A DNA stretch of 64,000 bases from Chitinophaga ginsengisegetis (lineage in GTDB: Bacteria > Bacteroidota > Bacteroidia > Chitinophagales > Chitinophagaceae): NCBI RefSeq assembly GCF_900168065.1, contig NZ_FUZZ01000003.1, positions 124,001 to 188,000 on the forward strand, in the 5' to 3' direction. The translations under genes were made by a program, and so were the position numbers. Positions 56,759 through 64,000 of the stretch are shown here, piece after piece; the stretch's first letter is position 1, and every line of letters begins with the position of its first letter. The notes beneath the pieces are model-generated. The model was given only the letters and a program-made list of their open reading frames with translations. It was not told the DNA's origin and ran no database searches.

Positions 56759-58660
56759 TTATGAAGTCATATCACTGAGCTCTAGCCATCGCATGCCCTT
56801 CTCATCCAGTAATTGGATAATTTCACCAATCCGGTGTGTCAGTGGTTCCATCTTATCAAAAGGCAATTCTCCACTGGATAAGGAGGCTTCAATTTTCTTC
56901 TTTTCTGTTTCCAGTTGTTCGATCTCTTTCTCCAACAGTTCCAGTTCCCGCTTCTCTTTAAAAGACATTTTGCGACCTTTATTTTCTGCAAGTGGTGCCG
57001 CTGTGACTACGACGGGCGTCGTTACTTCTTTTTTAGGGGCGATAGCCTTCTTCTTGTCCTCTTCCTTCTGCCATTCCCGGTATTGTGTGTAGTTACCAGG
57101 ATAATCGCGGATTTCTCCATCTCCTTCAAAAACGAACAGGTGCTCTACCAGTTTATCCATAAAGTAACGGTCATGGCTCACGATGATCACGCAGCCCTGA
57201 AACTCCTGTAAGAAACTTTCCAGGATACTGAGGGTTGGTAAATCGAGATCATTGGTAGGCTCATCCAATACCAGGAAGTTAGGATTGCGAAATAAGATCG
57301 ATAGCAGATGCAATCTTCTTTTCTCACCACCGCTCAGCTTTGAGATGTAGGTGTACTGTTTTTCTGCCGGAAATAGAAATAGCTCCAGGAATTGTGCGGC
57401 GCTTACTTTGGTACCATCTGCCAATGGGAAGTTCTCTGCAATATTCTTTACAAACTCTATCACCCGCATATCTTCCTTTACCACCAGGCCAGTTTGGGAG
57501 TAATTACCAAACACGATGGTTTCTCCAATATTGATCTTTCCCGAATCAGGCTGCTCTGTGCCTAAGAGCATATTGAGGAACGTAGATTTTCCTACTCCAT
57601 TTTTACCAACAATACCTACGCGTTCTCCTTTCTTGAAGGTATAATCCATTCCTTTCAGGATCTTCAGATTCCCAAAGGATTTATATACTTTTTTTAACTC
57701 CAGGATTTTTCCGCCCAGTCGGGTCATCTTCACATTTAGTTCCAATTGCTGATCTGCTACTTTGGTGCTGGCTTTCTCCTTCACTTCATAGAAGGCATCC
57801 TGGCGGGATTTAGATTTGGTGGTACGGGCTTTAGGCTGCTTACGCATCCATTCCAGTTCTTTGCGGTAAAGATTACGGGCTTTGTCCACACTTGATTTTT
57901 CACTTTCTTCCCTTGCAGCCTTCTTTTCGAGATAATTCTCATAATCTCCTTTGTAAATAAAAAGCTGTTCCTGGTCGAGCTCCATCACTTCGTTACAAAC
58001 GCTATCAAGGAAATACCGATCGTGCGTAACGAGGAGCAGGGTTACTTTTTCCTGATCCAGGTAATTCTCCAGCCATTCAATCATAGAGACGTCCAGATGG
58101 TTGGTGGGCTCATCCATGATAAGCAACACGTGTTTATGCTCGAAGCCAATCTCAATCAATACTTTGGCCAGCGCAACTCTCTTCTGCTGGCCACCCGAAA
58201 GGGAACCAACTGGTTGATCCAGGTTGTGTATATTAAGTTTTCCTAATATTTGTTTCACTTTGGTATCAAAGTGCCATGCATTCAATTCGTCCATTTTGGC
58301 GATGGAATCGGTCAACTTATCCAGATCCGGTTCATGCCCCTCCTCGGTAAGCAACTCATATTCTTTGATGGCATTGAGTACCGGGTTATTGTGGTTGAAG
58401 ATGTTTTCAATCACGGTTTTGGATAGATCAAAGTCGGATTGTTGCTCCAGCATTACAACGGTTACGTCTTTATGGATCCAGACTTTTCCACTGTCGGGCA
58501 CATCCTTTCCGCATAAAATGCGGAGCAGGGTGGATTTTCCTGTTCCGTTAAGCGCCACCAGCGCTATTTTATCTCCTTCTTCAATATGAAAAGAAATATC
58601 CCTGAATAATGGTTTGGTTCCAAAAGATTTGGTAAGCCCTTCTACTGTAACGTAATGCAT
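56759..58660 (-). CDS. ABC-F family ATPase (Uup-like)
   Basis: A 633-residue cytosolic protein with two ABC ATPase domains and no membrane segments. Walker A sites are ALNGTGKSTLLRIL (about residue 36) and GKNGVGKSTFLNML (about 355); signatures are LSGGQQKRVALAKVL and LSGGEKRRLHLLSIL; Walker B sites are LLIMDEPTNHLD and FLVLDEPTNDLD. The interdomain arm (about 250-320) is basic. The C-terminal extension is a coiled coil (MSFKEKRELELLEKEIEQLETEKKKIEASL). ABC-F proteins bind the ribosomal E site; the Uup-type C-terminus points to a housekeeping factor rather than a resistance one. Confidence 0.9.
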   Translation of the reverse strand: MHYVTVEGLTKSFGTKPLFRDISFHIEEGDKIALVALNGTGKSTLLRILCGKDVPDSGKVWIHKDVTVVMLEQQSDFDLSKTVIENIFNHNNPVLNAIKEYELLTEEGHEPDLDKLTDSIAKMDELNAWHFDTKVKQILGKLNIHNLDQPVGSLSGGQQKRVALAKVLIEIGFEHKHVLLIMDEPTNHLDVSMIEWLENYLDQEKVTLLLVTHDRYFLDSVCNEVMELDQEQLFIYKGDYENYLEKKAAREESEKSSVDKARNLYRKELEWMRKQPKARTTKSKSRQDAFYEVKEKASTKVADQQLELNVKMTRLGGKILELKKVYKSFGNLKILKGMDYTFKKGERVGIVGKNGVGKSTFLNMLLGTEQPDSGKINIGETIVFGNYSQTGLVVKEDMRVIEFVKNIAENFPLADGTKVSAAQFLELFLFPAEKQYTYISKLSGGEKRRLHLLSILFRNPNFLVLDEPTNDLDLPTLSILESFLQEFQGCVIIVSHDRYFMDKLVEHLFVFEGDGEIRDYPGNYTQYREWQKEEDKKKAIAPKKEVTTPVVVTAAPLAENKGRKMSFKEKRELELLEKEIEQLETEKKKIEASLSSGELPFDKMEPLTHRIGEIIQLLDEKGMRWLELSDMTS

Positions 58661-58846
58661 GGTGCGAAGTTATAAATTATCGGCAACACTGGAAGGGAAC
58701 AGGGATTATGTATTTGATATTATGATTTTTTCCGTATATTCATTATAGGATAACCAGGGTTTCCTGTACCTGACATTTTTTTCGACAAACAGTTATTTCG
58801 GCCCTTTGTCCATTATTATCCTCCCCCCTTTGCGATGAAAAATAAA

Positions 58847-58875
58847 AAGCCCTTGCGCTGAAAGCGGAAGGGCTT
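58847..58875 (-). terminator. Intrinsic terminator after outer-membrane barrel gene
   Basis: On the minus strand AAGCCCTT, mismatch, CGCT and AGCG, mismatch, AAGGGCTT form a stem with a T-rich tail (TTTTTATTTTTC). It lies 24 bases past the barrel gene stop. Confidence 0.85.
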
Positions 58876-58899
58876 GTGTATATTTAACCTCTTTATTGA

Positions 58900-60486
58900 T
58901 TAAAAGTCGTAGTAAAACTGGCGGAAGGTACTACGCAGGCCTATACTAAATATCAGGTCGGTGCTTCTGCCGATATCATTGCTCACCCTTCTGGCCGCCA
59001 ATGAGGTTTCCAACCGGAGATTGTACTTGGGGTTAAGCACATATGCAATAGTTCCCTGCGCATACAATAAATTGGTTTTAACCCCCTGTCCGATCCAGTT
59101 ACCATAATCATTTGGTCGTGTAGTATATGGCTTGGATATATCATGGCCATAGTTGGTTTGGGCATCGGGATCATCCCCATATTTTGAGTACATTACCTCT
59201 CCGCGGCCATACCAACGCTTAATACGATATGTAGCAATACCTAATACCTCCCAAAAATTAGCTCCTAATGGATGAGCCAATGACTGATTATAATGCTCAT
59301 AATTAATCAATGTGCTTTTGTAAGAATAGGTGTACGGTCGAACTACGTTGAATTCACCTTGCAGGTCGAGCTTATTTACCTTAAATAAATCAAATGACCT
59401 GAAGCCCAATTGTGCGGATTGTTTGTTGGCCCACCAACCTTTGCCACCAAATACCTCTTTCAGCTTAAATTCGTCCAATACCAGCTGGCCATATATGGTG
59501 GTTTTGGGAAATAACTTAAACTTAGCATTCATACCTACCAAAGCATTGTCAGAAGAGCCTTCCGAGAATTCAGCCGAGCGCAGGAAAATGATCGGATTCA
59601 TGTAGCTCCAGTCAAATCCACGCTTACGGCCGGAGGAATCCGCGTCCGGCCAGATCACGGCATCAAAGAGGCCGATGGTGAGGCGTTTGCTTACATTCCA
59701 GTCCAGGAAATGAAATACACCCCATTTCTTATAGTATCCCAAATCGTCATAAGCAGTAGCAAAGCTCTGGCTGTGCTTATCCATAAACTGTGCCCACATG
59801 GCCGTATACTGAACGTTACCAAGAGTTCCTGTAAGCTTCAGGTATGGATAGCTGAATTGTATGTCAGACAGAATCAGGGAGCGGTAGCCGTCGCCTATAA
59901 AATTCTGTCCGTATCCTGCTGTTATGTTAAGGTACTTATTAGGTGTGTAACTTAACAGCGCGCTCGCGTAGTTATAATCAAATGCCTTTCCTTCGCTATA
60001 ATCTTTGATTCCTCCCTGGCCCGGCACAATTTGGTTCTTACGGATGTATTGGTCGAGGTAATAAGGAAATTTTCCCTGATTTTCGAAGAAGTAAGATTCA
60101 AAATAAAACTTTGTGCCAATATTCGCCTGAATACTGGCTCCTCTTGTATTCAACCAGGTAGTTCTGCTTCCCTCCTGTGATTTGCCTACCTGAAAATCCG
60201 GCAGGAAATCGATAAAAACGTTATAATCCTTGTTTCGGTACTCCAGCAGGTGTTCGTTAAACAACTTCCGGTGGAACCAGCTACGTTTAGTCGTATCCGG
60301 GTTGGTGTACATGGCACTGGTATCTTCATGCAGAATCGGCCTGAACGCAGTGTGGTGGTTGCTCGTATCCAGGTAAAGCTCCCGGATATCCTGGGGGTTA
60401 TAAGGCACAATGACAGGCAACTTTTCCTGCGCGTTAGCTGCACCAAATAGTAACAAACCTGCTACCATCCAAACGAGATGTTTCAT
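58900..60486 (-). CDS. Outer-membrane beta-barrel protein, Wzi/RemB-like
   Basis: A 528-residue protein with signal peptide (MKHLVWMVAGLLLFGAANAQ). The rest has barrel character with alternating strands and aromatic girdles (FYFESYFFENQGKFPYYLDQYIRKN, ITAGYGQNFIGDGYRSLILSDIQFSYPYLKLTG). The C-terminus, STFRQFYYDF, ends in Phe. The G-x-N-x-x-G-D-G-x-R-S-L segment recalls capsule assembly Wzi and gliding protein RemB families. Lying next to nucleotide-sugar genes, a role in attaching or exporting capsule is plausible but not proved. Confidence 0.6.
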   Translation of the reverse strand: MKHLVWMVAGLLLFGAANAQEKLPVIVPYNPQDIRELYLDTSNHHTAFRPILHEDTSAMYTNPDTTKRSWFHRKLFNEHLLEYRNKDYNVFIDFLPDFQVGKSQEGSRTTWLNTRGASIQANIGTKFYFESYFFENQGKFPYYLDQYIRKNQIVPGQGGIKDYSEGKAFDYNYASALLSYTPNKYLNITAGYGQNFIGDGYRSLILSDIQFSYPYLKLTGTLGNVQYTAMWAQFMDKHSQSFATAYDDLGYYKKWGVFHFLDWNVSKRLTIGLFDAVIWPDADSSGRKRGFDWSYMNPIIFLRSAEFSEGSSDNALVGMNAKFKLFPKTTIYGQLVLDEFKLKEVFGGKGWWANKQSAQLGFRSFDLFKVNKLDLQGEFNVVRPYTYSYKSTLINYEHYNQSLAHPLGANFWEVLGIATYRIKRWYGRGEVMYSKYGDDPDAQTNYGHDISKPYTTRPNDYGNWIGQGVKTNLLYAQGTIAYVLNPKYNLRLETSLAARRVSNDIGRSTDLIFSIGLRSTFRQFYYDF

Positions 60487-60677
60487 TAATTGTTTTTTGA
60501 TTGCTTAAAAATGTACACAGGATCAGGCTTCACAAACATCCTGACAGGTTTCTGTAAAGTCAAATACAATACAATTGGCTCGTCAGAACGCAAAGATAAT
60601 GTTTTCAATAAATTTAGGTGACAGATGGGGATTAGTATAAAATTAGAAATTTCTGGCTAATAATGCGTACGGAATGA
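60487..60677. other. Gap between barrel gene and fcl
   Basis: About 190 AT-rich bases hold the minus-strand leader of the barrel gene and the 3' end of the fcl unit. No gene or strong hairpin is apparent. Confidence 0.5.
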
Positions 60678-61610
60678 TTATATCCAGTTTTCCTTCTTTA
60701 CTTCTTCGTAAACTTTAATGATACCCTCTTCAAGGTTGAGACTGGCTTTCCAGCCATAACTATGCAATTTGCTTACATCCATTAGCTTTCTTGGTGTGCC
60801 ATCAGGCTTACTGGTATCAAATACCAACTCACCTTCAAATCCAACAATTTTCTTTATTAACCGTGCGAGATCGCCTATGCTTATATCTTCTCCTACACCA
60901 ATATTTACGAGCCCTTTTTCATTATAGTTTTGCATGAGGTAAAAACAGGCATCCGCCATATCATCGGCATGGAGAAACTCGCGTTTAGGCGTACCCGTTC
61001 CCCAGACGGTTACTTCGGGATGATTATTGATTTTAGCTTCATGCATTTTACGCAGCATCGCCGGTAACACATGGGAAGTATTTAAGTCATAGTTATCATT
61101 CGGACCATACAGGTTAGTAGGCATCACAGAAATAAAATTGCTTCCATATTGCGCCCGGTAGGCATCACACATTTCTATTCCGGCAATCTTTGCTATTGCA
61201 TAGGGCTCATTCGTTGGTTCAAGCGGGCCAGTGAGCAGATATTCCTCTTTAAGCGGCTGGGGGGCCAATTTAGGATAAATACAAGATGATCCGAGAAACA
61301 TCAGCTTTTTAGTATCATTCAAATGGGCATGATGAATAACATTATTCTGAATCATCAGGTTCTCATAGATGAACTGCCCACGATAGGTGTTGTTGGCCAT
61401 GATACCGCCCACTTTCGCTGCAGCAAGAAATACATAATCAGGTTTTGTTTCCCTGAAAAATGCAGCTACAGCTAACTGATCACGCAGATCCAATTCTTTG
61501 GAGGTACGGACAATAATATTATTAAATCCATCTCTTTGCAAACGCCTCACAATAGCTGAACCTACCATCCCTCTGTGACCAGCAACGTATATTCTATCCT
61601 GCGTATTCAT
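60678..61610 (-). CDS. fcl: GDP-L-fucose synthase
   Basis: A 310-residue SDR-type epimerase/reductase that converts GDP-4-keto-6-deoxymannose to GDP-L-fucose with NADPH. The ATG at 61610 is used; the longer frame begins with TTG. Motifs are YVAGHRGMVGSAIVRRL (about residues 8-24), LAAAKVGGIMANNTY, the catalytic Ser in FLGSSCIYPKLAPQPLKEEYLL, the YAIAK pair, and NLYGPNDNYDLNTSHVLPAMLRKMHEA. It lies one base after gmd and is coupled to it. Confidence 0.93.
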   Translation of the reverse strand: MNTQDRIYVAGHRGMVGSAIVRRLQRDGFNNIIVRTSKELDLRDQLAVAAFFRETKPDYVFLAAAKVGGIMANNTYRGQFIYENLMIQNNVIHHAHLNDTKKLMFLGSSCIYPKLAPQPLKEEYLLTGPLEPTNEPYAIAKIAGIEMCDAYRAQYGSNFISVMPTNLYGPNDNYDLNTSHVLPAMLRKMHEAKINNHPEVTVWGTGTPKREFLHADDMADACFYLMQNYNEKGLVNIGVGEDISIGDLARLIKKIVGFEGELVFDTSKPDGTPRKLMDVSKLHSYGWKASLNLEEGIIKVYEEVKKENWI

Positions 61611-61611
61611 G

Positions 61612-62724
61612 CTATTCAAATTGATTCAATACTTTATAACCTGCATCCTTTAGAAGTTTTTCACGCTGAAAAAGCTCAAGGTCTGCGGCAACCATTTCTT
61701 TCACCAGTGCAGGCAAATCGTATTTAGGCTTCCACCCGAGCTGTATGTTGGCCTTAGTGGGATCTCCTATTAACAGCTCCACTTCTGTAGGGCGGAAATA
61801 TCGTGGATCTATTGCAACTATTTCCTGGCCAACCTGCAGTATGCCGTCTTTCTGTGCACAACTTTTCACATATCCCTTCTCCTCTACTCCTTCTCCTTTA
61901 AATACTATTTCAATCCCAACCTCTGCAAATGCCATTGTGATAAACTCTCTTACAGTAGTCGTAATGCCGGTCGCAATTACATAGTCTTCCGGTTTGTCCT
62001 GTTGCAATATGAGCCACATGGCTTCCACGTAGTCCTTTGCATGTCCCCAGTCACGCTTCGCATCCAGGTTACCCATATAAAGCTTATCCTGCATACCCAA
62101 TGATAACTTGGCGACTGCACGGGTAATTTTTCTCGTTACAAAAGTTTCACCACGAAGCGGACTTTCATGGTTGAACAAAATTCCATTACAGGCAAACATA
62201 TTATATGCTTCCCTGTAGTTGACAGTAATCCAATAGGCATACATTTTAGCTACTGCATATGGAGAACGTGGATAAAAGGGTGTTTTTTCAGATTGGGGGA
62301 CTTCCTGTACCAGGCCATACAATTCCGAGGTAGAAGCCTGATATATTCTTGTTTTATTTGTTAATCCCAATAATCTGACTGCTTCCAGAATTCTTAGCGT
62401 GCCGATACCATCCACATCAGCTGTATACTCAGGTGCTTCGAAGCTAACCTGAACATGACTCATAGCTCCAAGGTTATATATTTCGTCTGGCTGTACCTCC
62501 TGAATAATACGGATCAGGTTTGTGCTATCTGAGAGGTCTCCATAATGAAGTTTGAGGTTCACATCCTTATCATGAGGATCCTGATATAAATGATCAATTC
62601 TATCAGTGTTAAAGAGTGAACTTCTCCTTTTAATGCCATGCACTTCATAACCTTTTTTCAGCAGTAACTGAGCCAGATAGGCACCATCCTGACCGGTAAT
62701 CCCGGTAATAAGGGCAATCTTCAT
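61612..62724 (-). CDS. gmd: GDP-mannose 4,6-dehydratase
   Basis: A 370-residue SDR-type dehydratase. It opens KIALITGITGQDGAYLAQLLLKKGYEVHGIKRRSS with the NADP motif, has LYGDLSD-like segment (LHYGDLSDSTNLIRII), the catalytic Thr/Glu/Tyr/Lys in QASTSELYG and SPYAVAKMYAYWI, and the substrate segment FNHESPLRGETFVTRKIT. It makes the common intermediate for GDP-L-fucose and for GDP-perosamine. It is the upstream gene of the gmd-fcl unit. Confidence 0.95.
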   Translation of the reverse strand: MKIALITGITGQDGAYLAQLLLKKGYEVHGIKRRSSLFNTDRIDHLYQDPHDKDVNLKLHYGDLSDSTNLIRIIQEVQPDEIYNLGAMSHVQVSFEAPEYTADVDGIGTLRILEAVRLLGLTNKTRIYQASTSELYGLVQEVPQSEKTPFYPRSPYAVAKMYAYWITVNYREAYNMFACNGILFNHESPLRGETFVTRKITRAVAKLSLGMQDKLYMGNLDAKRDWGHAKDYVEAMWLILQQDKPEDYVIATGITTTVREFITMAFAEVGIEIVFKGEGVEEKGYVKSCAQKDGILQVGQEIVAIDPRYFRPTEVELLIGDPTKANIQLGWKPKYDLPALVKEMVAADLELFQREKLLKDAGYKVLNQFE

Positions 62725-62764
62725 TTTTAGTTTTTGTATTAAAAGCGTAGGCTATGATCTTAAA

Positions 62765-63727
62765 TTAATTTTCCTTAACAATATTCTTAACTGTTGCATC
62801 CAAACCTTCAGATAAAGAATATGGAGGCTGAAACCCTATGTCCTTCACCTTATCTGCTGAAAATTGAGTAGTAGCACAAAATTTCTTCACTCTCACAGCA
62901 CTGATAGGAAATTTTTTATTTAAAACCTTTGCTACTATATCCAAAAACACTCCCCCACTATAGCCAATAGCATATGGAATTCTCAGGGGAGCTATTCTTT
63001 TATTCAATGTTATTCCCGCCTGTGTCACCAATTCGTTCACACTAAGATCTGGTTTATCAGCATAGTTAAAAACGTGATACCCGGAGAGCTGTTCGTCTAT
63101 ACAATATTTTATAAAGGAAGAAACATTTTCCACATATGCCATCGACTTTTTGTTCTTTCCGCTTCCAATCATCATAAATTTACCGAAAGCTATCTGCTTA
63201 AGCAGATTATATACATTCCCCCTGTTACCTGGCCCAAAAACTACAGTAGGTCTTATAATAACAAGCGTTCTGTTCCGAGGATCTTTGTTAAACCATTCTC
63301 TTAAAACCTCTTCTGCCTCCCATTTGCTTTTACCGTAATGGTTAAATGGATCCGCTGCAAACAACTCATCGGGGTTTTCCTTGTTCAGACCATAAACCGC
63401 TACAGAACTTGTGAAGATTATTCTATTGATATTTTTCTCTTCAAGCTCATTCAGCACATTTCTTGTTCCTGCTACATTTACATCATAATACAAGGAAGTA
63501 GGACTAACATCATCCCGATGTTCTGCAGCCAGCAATACCGTCCAGTCACATGGTTGAAGACCACTCTTAAGTGATTGCACCTCTCTTACATCCGCAATGA
63601 CTGTTTGCGCCGGAAAGAAAGATGACTTTGCTTTATCAAGGTTGGTGAAATCATAATTACCATCCTCTAATTTGTTCATCAGATTAGAGCCAATAAATCC
63701 GGAGCCTCCAATAATTGTAACTCTCAT
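62765..63727 (-). CDS. NAD-dependent epimerase/dehydratase
   Basis: A 320-residue extended SDR with VTIIGGSGFIGSNLMNKL at the N-terminus, VLLAAEHRDDVSPTSLYYDVNVAGT, catalytic Ser in IIFTSSVAVYGLNK, the YGKSK pair (about residues 127-131) and FGPGNRGNVYNLLKQIAFGKF. It resembles 4-epimerase or 4-reductase enzymes of the GalE/WbpV type, but the substrate cannot be named from sequence. It is upstream of gmd by 40 bases and probably in the same unit, adding another nucleotide-sugar conversion to the capsule or O-antigen pathway. Confidence 0.82.
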   Translation of the reverse strand: MRVTIIGGSGFIGSNLMNKLEDGNYDFTNLDKAKSSFFPAQTVIADVREVQSLKSGLQPCDWTVLLAAEHRDDVSPTSLYYDVNVAGTRNVLNELEEKNINRIIFTSSVAVYGLNKENPDELFAADPFNHYGKSKWEAEEVLREWFNKDPRNRTLVIIRPTVVFGPGNRGNVYNLLKQIAFGKFMMIGSGKNKKSMAYVENVSSFIKYCIDEQLSGYHVFNYADKPDLSVNELVTQAGITLNKRIAPLRIPYAIGYSGGVFLDIVAKVLNKKFPISAVRVKKFCATTQFSADKVKDIGFQPPYSLSEGLDATVKNIVKEN

Positions 63728-63772
63728 AGAATCTTTAGTTTTACGAATTGTATCCTGTTATAAAAACAGAAG

Positions 63773-64000
63773 CTATTTTCTTAACACCTTTGTATAAACA
63801 AAATTCAACATAGAAACGGGTAACAATTTCAGTATTATTCTCGCTGCAGAATACAGATAAAATTCCCTGGAGGTAATAAATTTATCCTTTACCATTAGGC
63901 GGAAAAATTTTAGCTCTTCTTTTATGTATCCCATTCCCCGCCTCCTGCCTACCATATTATTATTCCCTACACGTGCGTATACGAGCGTTTCAGGAAGATT
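63773..64000 (-). CDS. Glycosyltransferase family 2, C-terminal end (partial)
   Basis: The frame is open from the window edge (64000) to the stop at 63773, with about 75 codons visible. The segment LPETLVYARVGNNNMVGRRRGMGYIKEELKFFRLM, then a hydrophobic stretch ILKLLPVSMLNFVYTKVLRK, is characteristic of the C-terminal tail of GT2 glycosyltransferases involved in surface polysaccharide synthesis. The catalytic DXD part is outside the window. It precedes the epimerase gene by 45 bases and is likely in the same unit. Confidence 0.7.
   Translation of the reverse strand, partial: NLPETLVYARVGNNNMVGRRRGMGYIKEELKFFRLMVKDKFITSREFYLYSAARIILKLLPVSMLNFVYTKVLRK

Overview
The window comes from a Bacteroidota chromosome, most likely a Chitinophaga-like member of the Chitinophagaceae. 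The evidence is a SusC/SusD pair, DUF5690, DUF983, DUF1015 and 2TM families, Bacteroidota-type promoters (TTTG, about 20 nt, TAnnTTTG), weak Shine-Dalgarno sites and moderate GC. The assignment is inferred from gene content, not from a marker gene. No insertion sequence, prophage, CRISPR array or rRNA was found. Two tRNA-Arg genes are present (anticodons CCT and CCG).

Layout. 1-8.4 kb is housekeeping: the 3' end of serC, a DUF1015 gene, a degenerate CPBP-like membrane protein, a secreted TPR protein, an orphan PaaN-type aldehyde dehydrogenase, a YceI lipoprotein, a 2TM protein and a long-chain acyl-CoA ligase, ending at tRNA-Arg(CCT). 8.5-22.6 kb is accessory: small redox and stress modules, each beside its own regulator (HxlR or AraC). 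They include three SDR oxidoreductases, an FAD monooxygenase, DoxX proteins, NTF2-like proteins, a polysaccharide deacetylase, a SUKH (SMI1/KNR4) protein, a 2H phosphoesterase and a striking 12-unit, 11-bp tandem repeat. 22.6-27.1 kb is a complete MacA/MacB/TolC-type tripartite efflux operon. 27.4-34.3 kb holds DUF983, an AraC regulator, an S9 peptidase, and a GntR regulator with an MFS exporter and an EamA transporter.

35.1-42.1 kb is a vitamin B12 capture and salvage block: TonB receptor (BtuB-like), a six-helix DUF6580 membrane protein, a DUF5074/BtuG-like surface lipoprotein, then cobU, cobT, cobS and an alpha-ribazole phosphatase. tatA follows. 42.6-49.5 kb is a compact import regulon: an XRE-cupin regulator, SusC, SusD and a DUF5690 transporter. 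The susC and DUF5690 promoters carry the same two-part operator at the same distance from the -7 box. marC and tRNA-Arg(CCG) follow.

50.5-64 kb is a surface and polysaccharide region: a secreted fibre-like protein, GDP-perosamine synthase, a glycosyltransferase and a NeuD/PerB-type acetyltransferase, then a sialidase-like lipoprotein, an ABC-F ATPase and an outer-membrane barrel. On the opposite strand are GDP-fucose synthase, GDP-mannose 4,6-dehydratase, an epimerase and the end of a GT2 glycosyltransferase that runs off the window. Gmd could feed both GDP-L-fucose (Fcl) and GDP-N-acetylperosamine (Per plus the acetyltransferase).

The best-supported unusual signals are the shared XRE/SusCD/DUF5690 promoter architecture, a matched pair of GntR operators, the BtuG-like and DUF6580 genes inside the B12 block, the 11-bp repeat array, and a pair of mutually exclusive hairpins downstream of tRNA-Arg(CCG).
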